Shown: positions 35,553-49,800, numbered from the stretch's first letter. The stretch is 60,000 nt of DNA from Owenia fusiformis (GCA_903813345.2 CAIIXF020000011.1:11320842-11380841); one strand, 5' to 3'. Translations and numbers: made by a program. Notes: generated by a model from the sequence alone, not told the origin.

Positions 35553-35570
35553 ATTTTTATATTTTCCAAT
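35553..35570 (-). promoter_or_regulatory. Putative TATA/CCAAT promoter of SLC22 gene 1
   Basis: On the minus strand ATTGG (inverted CCAAT, 35570-35566) is followed at once by AAAATATAAAAATCC, a TATA-box candidate about 85-90 bp upstream of the ATG at 35470. A start near 35525-35530 would give a 5' UTR of about 55 bp. Inferred from spacing only. Confidence 0.4.
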
Positions 35571-37207
35571 TGAAGGTGATAATCTCTTCTAATTTACTCC
35601 TTACTGTCCTCCTAATATATATTCAGTCGTTTAAGTATTAATTTACATCTAAGTAGAATGTCCTTTAGATTAACATAAATGAAATTAACTTTCGAGCATT
35701 GTTTTGCTTACATTACGACTGCATGGTTCATTTTACTATACACCTTGTTAATTTTAACACTTTAGATGGCTGCAGTCGTTTCTTTGCCTTTGGGCATTTT
35801 AACTTCAACTTAAAGACCCGCGTATATGTTTAACATTTAGTGGCTTCTTATCCTTAACTGTTAATGTTGATATTGTAGGTCTTACAGGATGCTTCCACAG
35901 GTAAAATTGAATATGTGGATTGCATGTACCTTTATGCCAAGACAATCAACAATCTTACTTGAAATGCGTGCTTTGTAAAGAGTACTAATATTTACGGTTA
36001 ACATTCGTCGTGTTGACACTTTATTTTATTTCAATACACTGAACGGCTTTGTGCAATTTTAGGTAAACAATTGAGATCTTTCTATTCTTACTTTTGTTTC
36101 AATTAAAATTCAATTCAAAATAGATGTGCAGAAACCCCACAAGTTAATAATTCACAGATAATGAAGTACTTTATTGTATTGTTTATTGGAGTAATAAAGT
36201 ATAATTTTAGTAGAACTTTATGGATACATAATAATATTCACACCTTTTTAGTATCACACAATCGGTGGGATATTGTCGTCATTATAGTGGCGTGATCGTT
36301 ATATTGATCGTGGCGTCGTGGCGTCCCGTTTACATCACCAAGTTTTACGGCTACTTAACTTTTGGGTGGCCATCTTGTTTTTTTGGCACCCAGTTTAAAA
36401 CTTTGTCATTGTAATTTTGGATTTTCTTTTCTAAGGACCACGTATAGCACACTGTAGTATGGTAAATGATGTTACAGTAATTATTTTCTCAGAACAAATA
36501 CATATCTCATGAACATATGAACATATCTCAAAATATTACTAGATATAGTACAATGTAAGGTCCCCAATCCAACTCTTCCACCTCATTTTCACTAAATTGT
36601 CACTAAATTAGGAATATCTTTCGCTGATGCTTAACACTTGTTTACCAGAGATCTGAACTGAAATATTATGTTTTTCAACCTTGCTTGGGGGAAACCATCT
36701 TTTCAAAGTTTTATCAGAGACAGAGAGCAACCTCTCAAAGCAATGTACGAGCAATTTTTATTCATACATATTTTATTCTTAGTTATATATTAAATACTTA
36801 AACATTAAAACTATTTCATGAATATTCATTTTCAGTTAATCCTTTTACATATTATAAAGCATGTTCAGAGTGCAAAAACCGTAAGGTCTTGATCTGCTAG
36901 ATTTTTATGGTGTACCAGTGGATGGAAAGGGAGGACCCTTGAGTCCGTAGGGAAAGCAATTCGAGAAGTGATCTTCAGGGATTTCCACTCGATCTAGTGA
37001 GAAAATGGTGACAATAATGACACTTTAAAATGCAATGCAAGGACTATATAGCTCTACACAAAGTCTATTATGCATGTATGAAAAACAAATGTAAATACAA
37101 AAAGGTATATATTACACACAGTCTACCTGAATGACACATTTAAATATTGTTTTTATGAATTCATGTCAAGTTTAAGTCTGTGCATGCATAAAAAACATAT
37201 AGTTCCA
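35571..37207. other. Intergenic DNA between divergent genes
   Basis: Sequence between the start regions of SLC22 gene 1 (-) and the hydrolase gene (+). It presumably holds both promoters. No coding segment or element boundary is recognised. Confidence 0.4.
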
Positions 37208-40200
37208 ATGGCCAGGTACGATTTTATCATATTACTTGTTTTCATACATGGATGTCTGTCCAAAGAATGGAGTGCAAGGGACACGGTGAACTTAAATGAA
37301 TTCATAGCGACGACCATGGCATGCAGGAATGTGCCGGGGATGTTCCTTGCTATTGTAAAGGATGACAAGGTTGTATTGAGCGAAGGCTATGGCTTTAAAA
37401 ATGTGGACACAAACGAAGCATTTACTTCGCAGACACCCATGTCGATACAAAGCACGTCTAAATTTATGTTTACGATTCTCGTCGCCAGAATGTTGACAAA
37501 ATATCCAAAGTAAGTACAAACTAATACTAATAAATGTTATGATCAATCACCAGTAGCTCATGCAGTGGTAACTAATATAAGAGTTCAGAGTTGGTTAACT
37601 TGGAAGATTGGCCTTAATTTCACGTGAACATCATCTTGACCTCGGGCATTCTTGACATAAATGCGTTTTGGGGCCTTTATTCGTTTTTCAACTTTATGTT
37701 TGATATTTCATCTTTTTGTTTGAATTTACACTTTTCTATTCAAACCCTCGACGTTTTAGTTAGATTTCGCAATTCTTTTAAAAAAATCTATATTTAGTAT
37801 TTGATGTTTCAAATTAGCAATGCTATGCATTAATTACATTATATCTATGATATCAAACCGCAAAAGCCATCTTCAAATAGCAAAAACAACTCCAGGGTGG
37901 TACATTTTTGATTGCGTAACTTTTTCTAACAATAGGAAGATTTCCCAATTTTTTTCATAGACCTCTTCTTCAGACATGTATGTTTTGTATTCTGTAAGTT
38001 TTAATATCATATACCACCATAATGTGAGCACAGATCAATCCAAGCTCCTTGCATACATTGTAATGTCCCTGTCCATGTTGTCATAAGGAAACCTCCTGTT
38101 TTAATATTCTTTAGCTCATCAATAGTTGTGTGATTGTTTGCATAGACCCTGCCTTTAAAATATCCCCTATAAATGAGAATGTGCAGGGCAGGTGTGATCC
38201 ATACAATGGAAGGTGAGTCTGTTTTCTCAAGTGAAGGATTGGAGCAGTGCAATGTTGCTTCATCTTGCAGACAGATCCATGTGAACCTCTCGCCCGGTAA
38301 GGCCCAATGTCACCATTATGACCTAACCAGTCAACTCCTCTATATCACATATTTGATATATTAGAAAGCTAAACTTGAGCCAAAAGATGCATTTTCTATT
38401 TGTTGAAACTAAATGTGCAATAACTTCAGCGATTCAGCACCAAAGAGCTTCGATCGAGCACATCACAAACTATATACTATTGGTCCGTGCTCTCATTACG
38501 GTGGTATATCAAAATAAAACTTACACCACACAAGAGGTGAATGAATATCACAAAGCCAAGACAAAAAGTGTCCAGTAAATGGTAGCCCGGACAGAATTGT
38601 TCAATGGTCACTTTTTCTTTAATAACTTTTTTTAGTTTTCAGTATTATCAAAATTTGATTACATACTTGAAAACTAGAGTAAAATTCTGACATACAAAGA
38701 AACATTTAAAGGATCATATCTTAATTTATTGATAGTATAGGCATTCATAGTATGAGTGACGCAAATACATAATTCACCATTGATTTTGTCTCATATTTGT
38801 TCAAAAATGGCGGAATGTTTTGTGAATTTGAATGTTTATTTGAAAATTAATATTTCCGAAATTTGTTAAAATGAATTTCTAGTATGGATACAGATAGGAA
38901 CCATTAGCTGATATGTTATGTTTTATTCCAGATATACATTTGACACTACAGTGAAAGAGCTTCTGGGTGATCATTTGGAACTCTCCGACAAGATAGCAGA
39001 GGAAATGTTAACAATAAGGGTTGGTAAAAACTATTCTCTTGAAGTATAGTTTTTGTGTAAACTATTATTAAGTCATGCATGGACGCATCATAAGTTCTCT
39101 GTTTAGGTCATTATTTATGGCATGATTAGGATTGATACTCCAGAACCAATAAGAGTATGTATAATGTCAATTTAGCGCTCTTCTTGTAATGTAATGAAGA
39201 CGGTATAATATGTTATGGTAAATGAATAGTTTACGATTGCAATACATTATAGCGGCAATATGTGCAGGATAATGCTTCGGTTTTAAATGAATTATTGCTT
39301 TTAAATCTTGCACTTTTTAGGATTGTGGCGGTTTGGGGGCTGTCGAGTTGCGTCAATGGGTTTTATTAAAACGCAGCGTCTTAGACTGACCATCGTAACC
39401 CCGGGGAACGCGGCGTATACACTCACACCCCTCCCGGCGATGACCAGTCTAACAGACAAGCTTATGCCATCTAACCAACCGCACACGCCTTGTTTTGTTA
39501 TTTGATTGGGAGAGGGGCCTAGGACATTAATGCTCCGGTTTTAAATGAATTATTGCTTTTTAAATCTTGCACTTTTTCAGGATTGTGTATCGATGGCTCA
39601 TGGGCTGAGATTTCCAACAACTACTTTAATAGAGAATTGGTATGCAACGACGAAGTATGACCGTATAAGGTACAAGTACAGTGTAAAATTACTATACTTC
39701 TATACTATACATTTCATATTTTTGGCGTATCAATTACGGTTGGGTTATTCCAGGGACATATAAAACATTGCCATATGGTTTCCTATAAAGCAATATAGGA
39801 TTTGGCAAGCTTAAGAAGATTCGACATGTGAAGGACGGACAATGGAATTTAAGTTGTCATGTGTTTAATATCAGCCATGTCCAAAACAGTGTATAATGAT
39901 AAAAAGTTCGTTTTTCAGAAATACAAAACACTATCCGGTTGTTGACGAACTAAGGCGAGGATTTCATTACTCAAGCGATGGATTTCTATTTCTTGATAAA
40001 GCATTTGAGATATTAGAGAATAAAACGATTGAACAAATATTACGAGATGAATTATTTGAGCCACTGGGCATGGTTCACTCTAATACGATCGGCGAGGCGC
40101 GAGATGATGAAAGCTATGCTACTGGGTATCAACCTGGTCCTAATGGGACATTGTTAAAAACTACCAGGAACTTTATCAGGTACATTGTTCGATGAAATAT

Positions 40201-42087
40201 ATCTCATATTTTTCTGCTGCAGGTTTTCTTTATTTTATTACTTCATATTATTGTAACATTCATAAATTGCTCATCATGATTACAAATATATGTAATGCAT
40301 GAGATATAAACAAAAGAAACTTTTCTTGAAAGTTGCATTTCCAAGAAACTGTTTATACAGTGTAGTACAAAGAAGTAGTTTGTCTGTATATTATCTTATT
40401 TTCCATTTATTTTGCTCTTCTACAATGCTGAAAATCGATTGAGGAGCAACTTTTGCAATTATATTGTATTGATACAAATAAATTGAGTAAATAAATAAAT
40501 AAATAGTTTGTCTAGAGACAAAACTTTACCAATTTATTTATCTCATGACCGGTAAATCCAGTATTCTTAAATTAATTTACTAAAATTGTCAACCATTGAT
40601 TAACAGGGTCGGCATTAAATACCCATAAGAGGGTATATCAATGCATTCACCAGTATGTAGTTGAGGAAATGAAACGCTATAACGTATCGTATTTTAGTCG
40701 TAGTGGTTCGAATGTTGGTGGGTTCGGATTGGCCAGCACCGCTGATGATCTCGCTAAATATTTAAGATTTGTCTTGAGAGAGGGCAAATTAGAAGATGGA
40801 ACGCAAGTATGTTCAGTTGCCTCACTCATGCAAAGGTCTGGAAACGACACATTAGTTGATTAAATCATCCTCATTTGCATGAGTCCTCGTCTTATATCCT
40901 TTAATATTTTCAAATTTTGCACGGGGCCTTTAATTGTTACAAATTGTAAAACATGTCCAAAAGTAGCAAGATATCTATCCTCTTTGTTTTAAATTTTCAG
41001 ACATCGTGGTTACAATTCTTAGAGAAGCAAATTAACAACTTTTAAAAGAACCATCATTAGATTATTATATGGTAATTTTCATTTCAGCATGTGAACCCAG
41101 ATCTGATAAAAGAGGTGCTATCACCACAAATATTTTACCCTTTACCATACAATGGAGTCGCCGATGGTTATTCTTTGAGACCTGACTTCCCAACTACAAG
41201 CCAGACACTATCATATGGTATGGCCTCGTGGCATCGCTACTATCGAGGTAAGCACCTTTACCTTGATCCTACAGTTCTCAGCCCTTTGTAAGAGATCGTG
41301 CCAAGCAATATTTTGAAACATTTGATAGGGTCAAAGTATCAGGTGGTGTTTTCAAAATAATAACTCATCCATCATTCAGGTAGCAGTATGCACTTTATGT
41401 CAATAAAGACTTATAAAGTACAAGGTACATGTATTTTGTTTATACCAATATTGTCTAGGCTTTCAACTGGTCCAGCATACCGGAAGCCATGGTGGATGTG
41501 ACACATTGATGACGTATGTTCCTGATTTAAAAATCGGTATATACACTGGTTTGAATGGTCCGTATACAGACGTCTCGTGGGTAGCAGAAACAGTAATTCA
41601 AGAATACATTCTTGACGTATTGCTCGAATTACCAAACTATCTGAACGACACAACTGCTTGTACATTTCCCGCACCGTGGGGTGAACCAGTTGGGCTACCA
41701 TCATATCAAGCTATCCCAGAGGACGTGGCCCCGGCTCTACCACTTGATAAATACACCGGCGTTTTTGGGAAGGAAGGATTCGGATGTGTGTCCATGACTC
41801 TAAATAGAACAGAAGATGATGTCGAAGTCCTCCAGTTTGCTATTGGGTGGGGTAGAATGTTTGCCTATCCTAAAGAAGGAAGGGCGCATCAGTTTTGGCT
41901 TAAGGGCGTTGACGATATGTTCCACTACTGGTATATTGGGGGTTATTCTGCTGCGTTTATAGAATCAGATGGATTGATTACCGAGATGATTGTTTCAGGA
42001 TCAACTTTGAAAAGAATGCCTGATGACAATAAGCAGTTATGTTCATTTTATCTAACTGGTCTGAATAGCACGGAAAATGAAAAATGA
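37208..42087 (+). CDS. Secreted serine beta-lactamase-like hydrolase (class C/CubicO type)
   Basis: Exons 37208-37509, 38932-39019, 39581-39669, 39919-40179, 40632-40806, 41088-41247 and 41459-42087 join in phase to 567 residues. The chosen ATG (37208) begins a signal peptide (RYDFIILLVFIHGCLS); an in-frame ATG at 37163 would bury it. The active-site SxxK motif is STSK at about residues 82-85, preceded by GMFLAIVKDDKVVLSEGYG. The second motif region reads FHYSSDGF (family usually YxN; here YSS), and the third motif is HTG in LVQHTGSHGG, the H/KTG box. Such animal proteins (LACTB, bacterial CubicO relatives) are penicillin-binding-protein-fold serine hydrolases or peptidases; the substrate is unknown. 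The exon 5 acceptor at 40632 is inferred from frame and has a poor pyrimidine tract. Confidence 0.85.
39268..39587 (+). repeat. Duplicated splice acceptor before hydrolase exon 3
   Basis: About 58 bp ending in the real acceptor and first exon bases (39527-39587: GGTTTTAAATGAATTATTGC...GCACTTTTTCAG|GATTGTG) occurs a second time 259 bp upstream (39268-39328, ending GCACTTTTTAG|GATTGTG). The upstream copy is a decoy acceptor whose exon-side sequence diverges after GATTGTGG. Between them is about 200 bp of GC-richer DNA with an internal inverted pair (GTCTTAGACTG / CCAGTCTAACAGAC). Confidence 0.8.
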
Positions 42088-42236
42088 ATGACATTTGTTC
42101 TGAGGTTTTAGTGTGCCAGTGATATACAAGTGTAATTCCAAATAAATAAATTAAAAACGGTTCCAATATACCATCTTGCATGTGTGAGTCTCAAATCTGA
42201 CAGACTTATCGAGTGTCTCTTGTTAACAGATGTTCA

Positions 42237-42331
42237 ATGATCCATTACCCTTTGCATTCGTTTGACTTCACTTCTTAAAAGAGAGCTTCGTCTTTGTAGT
42301 TTAACTAGACTCTGCACGCAGGGTAAATGAT
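42237..42331. repeat. About 95-bp MITE, related to 34884-34978
   Basis: Ends GATCCATTACCCTTTGCATTCG-like (left; 22 bases shortened here to CATTACCCTTTGCATTCG) and GGATCATTTACCCTGCGTGC (reverse strand), with interior words shared with the 34.9-kb copy. Confidence 0.6.
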
Positions 42332-42959
42332 CCATTCCATTTCCATCACCATGGGAATTAATTTAGTGAAATACAGTTTTAATTCAAAACATTATATTGA
42401 TGAAATCTGTTCAGTTTGGGAAATTTATTAATGCCATAATAGTAACAAAATATTTATTTTAACAGTTTATCTTTTTTTTATTCCTGACACATAGTGGCGT
42501 TTACTTAATTTGACAAAGATGTTCTTACGTCTCTAAGTTTTTATTAACTATATATAAGCTATGTTATATTTATTTTTATATTATAATCATGTTACTATAT
42601 TGACTTTCTGAAAAGGTTAAAATTTACCTCTACTTGCATATTGAAACATCAATTTACAACCAAAACTAGTTTTTCAATAATGTGGTTTAGCCAAAGAAAT
42701 ATTTTGAATTTTTTCCAAATATTTCTAGAAGAACTAGATGGATGGGTGTCACTTTATCAAAAATTAGTATGGGTGTACAGGGAACGATATGACCGTATTA
42801 CCGGGAATCGTATTACCAAGTAAGGAAACTAACAGACTGGTCTACCAAATAAAACATATATCTGTTTTTCGAACGAAAATACTCTATACATGTTCACTAC
42901 CTGATTATATGTGACAATAATTTACATACCTTGAAACAATTAAAACATTTTTCCTGTAT

Positions 42960-43547
42960 TTTATACTCCTAGATACATATAACAAAACTTGGAATGATTT
43001 AATTCACAAGAAGCCAAAATTAAGAACATATGTAAAATTCAAATCCTCATACAAATCTGACTCATATTTATTGCTAAATTTATCTAAGTTAGAAAGATCT
43101 TTAATTGCACAATTACGCATGGGAATTTTGCCACTCGAAATTGAAACGGGTAGATTTAGAAATGAAAAATTGGAAAATAGAAAATGTACTTTATGTAAAT
43201 CTGGCAACATAGAGGATGAGGAACATTTTATTTTTCATTGCACATTTTATAAAGAAATAAGGGGAAAATATTTACAAAATCATCAAATTTTTGAAGAAAG
43301 AGAATCAACTTGTTAAATTTTGCTATTTTAAAAGAAGAAATGCAATTTACAATATTAAATGAATTATACTTGTGTCAAAAAAAGATTTATATGCAAATAT
43401 CTTTACTTTAGTGGTTGATAAGCCCATGTGGGGTGGGTTGTTATTTTATTACTTTTCTTTTGTATTGTACTGTATTAAATGATGTAAACTTACCACTGTA
43501 AATAACAATAAAACTTAACTAAACTAAACAATAAACTAAACTAAAAA
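42960..43547 (+). mobile_element. 3' end of a second non-LTR retrotransposon
   Basis: The frame from about 43020 to 43313 reads LERSLIAQLRMGILPLEIETG and then a CTLC...EEHFIFHC zinc-knuckle, the C-terminal signature of many non-LTR polyproteins. About 200 bp of 3' UTR follows, and the tail is an AACTAAACT repeat (43512-43547), not poly(A). It is 5' truncated and lies just downstream of SLC22 gene 2. Confidence 0.75.
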
Positions 43548-43856
43548 ATATCCCGATCCCGTAATAATGAGCAACGGTGTAATAATATACTTTTTCTTTG
43601 AAAAAGTCAACACCTAAAAATCTTTGAGTCGCGAATGTTGTCTGCCGAGGTGACCCATTGAAAACATGAAACCGTGCAGTGGCCACTATATGCAGACTGT
43701 GTTTCTACATTTCTGATGCAATGATTTGATGTAATTCAAGTCAATTCAAAGACATTGTTGATTATGTTCAAGATGGAATATTTCGGTTCTTTGTATTGTC
43801 TTGTTATGTATCAGTTTTAGTTGATCTTAAATTATAAAACACTTCAGAGCTAAGAC

Positions 43857-46800
43857 CTATAATCTCAATACTTTTCTATAGGAGGTTCTTTTAGACATGA
43901 GTTCCCCTTCTTCCAAAGTCTCAGGTAGATTCTTGCCCAGCGTCTCTGGTAGCAGTAAAGTGAGTAAACCAGCAGCGAATGAGAAGGCACCAAATATAAT
44001 GGATGGTGCATATTTTATACCATGCAAGTGACGAGCCTACAACAAAAAAAATCAATTAGAGATGGAGATCATTAACTTTTCCAAATATGTATTTTATGCA
44101 AATACAACTTTTTGACATGTCTATTTAATTTTAATGTACAAGTTGGTCAACAGAGGCTGATAATCTCCCGACGCTCGTAAGGTTCCCAGGCTTGAAGACG
44201 GATGTTGGCCAAAAAACTAATCGGTCGAGCACCTTTTCAGAAATCATAGCAAATGTGACCCAGGCATAAAGGCAGAATCAATTTTGATAACATTACCCTG
44301 ATCATTACAGGTCATCACAACCTTTTGGAAAACCAAATTGGTTAAAAGTTGGTAAAAATAGCCCAACATTTAAGTTTTATAAAGTAGCATTTTATTAAAC
44401 TATACGCGGACACAGTGTGTACAGTATTTATTTATTTATTCATTTATTTAAGTGTCACCTATCTAATTTCGATGAAGATAAGAGCCAGAAAGATAAACAG
44501 GAACATACCAAAAACGGCAACTGTCCAATATATGGGGCTACAATAGCTCCAACACGGGCAAACATAGATGAACATCCTACGCCAACTGTCCTAACAGGTG
44601 TAGGGAATAGTTCAGCAGAGTACAGGTATATGATAGCGAATGTGCCAGACACCATGAATTTACCAGTCATTGATAATACTAGGATCACAATCTGGTGCTC
44701 TGAAACAAAAAATAACCATTTATAGCGATAAAATTCTCCGAACATACATTATAACATTTAAAGAATACTTTTAAATACCCCATGAGAATTGCCCATATAG
44801 AAATGACCTACTCGTCAACAAAAAATGGAAGGGTTTGGTAAGTACATGTACTATGTATGCCACCAAACTAAAACTGGATTAACAACATAATCAGTTATGA
44901 ACATACATTGTATCAATGAATCTTGTTTTTTGGCTGCGTTTCAATGCGCTTTATCAATATTTCAAGGCGTTTTACAATGAAATAGAAATATATGATATGC
45001 ATATGTAAACTAGAGATTGATTAAACTTTAGACATACATGAATACCATTCGAGGTTTTAATAGAAGGCCCCGATAAAGGAATTCAGGAATAGCAAAATTA
45101 TAATATGAACACAACACGGGATGAACAATATCGCACCCTTGATTAAACAGACAGTTTTTGGGACAGAAAGTTAAACAAGAACACAAATGTGTACAAAATG
45201 TCCCCACCAATGGGTGATCCCGTCAAATGATTATCCCGAAAATGAGTAGACAAGACTTTACCGACACAATTTGAGGACGGGAAATCCAAAATGGCCACCT
45301 TAAATTTTACCCAGAATGCCCAAAAATTAGTCACTTCTAGATTTTCATACTAAGAACCACCGCTGGAAATCTGAAATTGATCAGTCAAACAGTTAACCAG
45401 AAAACGTGTAAACAAGACTTTACAGATAAGATTTTAGGATGGAAAATCCAAAATGACCGCCTTGACATTTACCCAGAATGTCAAAAAACTAATCAGTTCT
45501 AGATTTTCATACTAAGAATCATCCCTGAAAATTTAAAATTGATCTACCGAACGGTTCACCTGGAAATGCATAGACAAGACTTTACAGACAAGATCTTAGG
45601 ACGGAAAATCCAAAATGGCCGCTTTGACATTTACCCAGAATGCCAAAAAACTAATCAGATCTAGATTTCGTAATAAGAATCATCCCTGAAAATTTGAAAT
45701 TGATCTACCAAACAGTTCACCTGAAAACGTGTAGACAAGACTTTACAAACAAGATTTTAGAACGGAAAAATCCAAAATGGCCGACAATAAAAAAGTGATT
45801 ATTAGTGTTTACGACAAAGTACACCTGAAATTATTTATAAAGCTACTAAATAGTTAAAGTATGAAAACTCAAAAATACCATTCAATATGATACAAAGTAT
45901 TATCGCACGCTAACTTTTCTTAAGACATTAAAAATGGCTGCCATGACTGACCTAACATGTCCAAAACCTAATCAGATCTAGAATGAAGTGAGCTGAACAA
46001 GATGTTAAAGTTTTAAAACCAACTGTGAAGCCTTTTTTCTTAAATTTTGCAGACAAGGATTTGAGCATTTGACTTCAAAATGGCCGACAGGAAGTAGGTA
46101 TCGAGTTAAAAAGATTTCATCAACATCTGTATGCACTCATAAGTTATTCCTGAAAATTTGAAGGTGACATCTGTAGCGGTTTTGGAGAAAACTGCCGGAC
46201 GTACGGACGGACGGACGCGCCTAAGCCGACAATATGGCCCCACACTATGTGGTGGGGACATAAACAAGACACACAGTGATAAATATCGCACTTTGAAGAG
46301 CAAACTGGCCACCATGCAATTTACCCAGCATGGCCAAAACCTAATCAGACCTTGGCACTAGTCTGCTCTTGCATCTGTAAACATTTCAAGTTGACAAGGT
46401 TAGCGGTTTTCCTGCAATTTTGATGACAAGAATTTATTTGTAGTCTTGAACTCTGGGAAAATTTAGATAACATTGTTTGTGACCTAATTTGATGACCTTC
46501 GACCTTGAAAATTTCACTTTTTCAGACCTCAGTAGGTCTTTTGTAATTAAGCTGACCTAAATTTAAATCCAAAATATCAATTTAGAAAATCAATTTTTTG
46601 ACCTTTTCAAGGTCACTGAAGGTCAACGAAAGGTCAAATTTGAAATCTAAGGTCAGATTTGAACTTCTGAGAACTTGTAGATGTTTTCTAAAAAAATTTT
46701 GGTCAATTTGGAGCAAGTTGAAAAATTCAAAATGGCCGCCAAATTCAAAAATTCAAAATGGCCACCATGTAATTCAGCCAGCATACCCAAAACCTAATCA

Positions 46801-49800
46801 GATCTTGGCAATAGTCTGCTCTTGCATCTGTAAAAATGTCAAGTTGAACGGATAAGTGGTTTTCCTGGAATTTTGATGACAAGATGTGTTGAAAAATTCA
46901 AAATGGCCGCCACGTAGTTTACCCAGCATGCCCTACACCTAATCAGATCTTGGCACTAGTCTGCTATTGCATGTGTAAAAATTTCAAGTTGAACAGGTTA
47001 GCGGTTTTCTTGGAATTTTGATGACAAGAATTGATTTGTAGTCTCAAACTTTGAGAAACTTGGATAACATCATTTGTGACCTAGTTTAATGACCTTGACC
47101 TTCGACCTTGAAAATTTCACTTTTTCAGACCTCAGTTGGTCTTTTGTAAGTAAGCTGACCTAAATTTAAATCCAAAATATCAATTTAGAAAATCAACTTT
47201 TTTGACCTTTTCAAGGTCACTGAAGGTGAATGAAAGGTCAAATCTGTGACCTAGTTTAATGACCTTGACCTTTGACCTTGAAAATTTCACTTTTACAGAC
47301 CTCAGTAGTAGGTGTTTTGTAATTAAGCTGACCTAAATTTAAATCCAAAATATCAATTTAGAAAATCAACTTTTTTGACCTTTTCAAGGTCACTGAAGGT
47401 GAACGAAAGGTCAAATCTGAAATCTAAGGTCAGATTTGAACTTTTGAGAACTTGTAGATGTTTTTAAAAAAAAATTTGGTCAATTTGGAGCAAGTTGAAA
47501 AATTCTAAATGGCCGCCAAATTGAAAAATTCAAAATGGCCACCATGTAATTCAGCAAGCATACCCAAAACCTAATCAGATCTTGGCAATAGTCTGCTCTT
47601 GCATCTGTAAAAATTTCAAGTTGAACGGATAAGTGGTTTTCCTGGAATTTTGATGACAAGATTTGTTGAAAAATTCAAAATGGCCGCCACGTAGTTTACC
47701 CAGCATGCCTTTAACCTAATCATATCTTGGTACTAGTCTGCTCTTGCATCTGTAAAAATTTCAAGTTGAACAGGTAAGCAGTTATCCTGGAAATTTGATG
47801 ACAAGAAACGTCCCTATAATCAATCCGTTAACTGGTTCGCCAGGACAAAATTAAGTACGGCTCCTTCCCATACGTCAGCCCAACATACTGATCTTTGCAA
47901 TTGATTTCCACAAATAGTTTCTTTAGTTCCAATATTTGTGAGTAAATCTTTTTTCAACTCACCCTCGGATACAGGCAGAAGACACAACAAAGCCAAGCCT
48001 CCTATGGTGAGAGTAAGACATGTGCAGACCCGGCGTCCTAGCTTCCTTAAGAGGAAATGAAAGAGTGCATAGGCGGGTATTTCCACTCCAGCTGATATAA
48101 GGAAGTTGATGTACGGGTCTCCACCAAGGTTGGATGAGTTCAGTGATAACCCATAGTAAACCATACTGGTCACAAACCTATATTTTGAATAAAGAATCAA
48201 CATTACGAAGGTAATTAGTTATGATGGCTTGATAAAAGCGTCAAACTGCTATTTTGGATATAGTTTGAGATCATAGCCTCCTATCAATTGCTTTTACTTC
48301 TAAGGCTCTATTTGCAAGGCAGAAACTGAGGACCTGGGTCTCAGAATGGATAAGGACAATGAGCTGTGTTTGCGTTATTTCTCGTACCAAAGGCCCATGG
48401 GCTTTACTTTGAATGAACTTTAAGAGTGCACTGGGTGTTTATTTGAAAAGGTCAGTTGGCCTGTACTTTGAAAGAACTTCCAAAATGCCAATCAGGTGTT
48501 TTTTGAAAACCGAGTATAAAGATATTTACGGAATCCTTAGCTGGACTCTGTTTTAGCATCGATACAATTGCTTTAGTTGTTTACTGTGTTTGTGGAATAC
48601 CCAAAGTTGATTATTTTCCTTGAAATAAGTCTACAGAGATATTATTCTATATTTCAAATTAATGACCCAATGGGCCTTATGATGAACGTTAGCACAAGAA
48701 TGTAAAACTTTTGTGATTTGTAATGAAGAATATTATCTAGGACTGGAACTTTAAATAAGTAATTCAAGTTTAACTATATGCAGTCAACATCTTTGCTTAT
48801 AGGACCATACACTGTATATAAGAAATATTAGTCTCACCAAATGAAGAACTGTATCATGGAAATCAGTCTTAGATTTGGCGTCCTAAACAAATCAAGTAAC
48901 GTTGCTTGAGTCTTATGTTCCGGCTCCTGGAAAATATAAATAGTCTATGAAAATGAATTATATTAAGATGACACACCACATGCTTAATATCAATGGAAAT
49001 ACATCAATACAACCAATCAATTAAATGCACAACGAAAGAAAACAAGTGATTTACCCAGATAACAAACATCATAAAATAACAATGCTTTTAATTCCAATAA
49101 TACATTTTAATATTTTGACATGAATACTACTTAGTAACTAGGCAATGTCAAATTATATAGGTTAAGATTTTTTAAATAACCTTTTAAATTGAAGCAAATT
49201 GAACAATGTTGACTTTGAAGACACATAATAAAAAAGTGAACTGATGTTGCTAAATCATGATAAAACATATCAAAATATGTATAAACATACTTTTATTTCA
49301 ACGTTCAGAATATCTGGTAATTTGGTTTTATTCCATTTTGCAATTTTCTTCACTACTTTGTCTCCTTGGATCTTTTTCTCCTTCGCATATAACCATCTGG
49401 CAGATTCTGGTAAGATGCTGTAAGTATGAAATCGTGCAATATTAAGCAAATATTTCATTCTATGGAGGGCAATACCTGTTCATCTTTCAATGATTTTTGC
49501 GGTATGTATTGCCCGCAGCCCGTAGGGCGAGGGAAATACATGATGCAAAAATCATTGAAAGTGCAACAGGTATTGCCCGAACATAGAATGAAATATTTGT
49601 TTTATTATATCATTGCTAGACATTCCCTATGATCATTTATTATAATCAATTAATATATCATTAATCCATAAGTGAACATAATTACGTACAAGTATCATTG
49701 AATGGTACACTTTATTTTCGTCCAGTGTAGTTGTCAGAATTCCCGGGCGGGCAATACGCCGGGCAATACGTCTTTTATTATCCTAAAATTGAGGGAGCTG

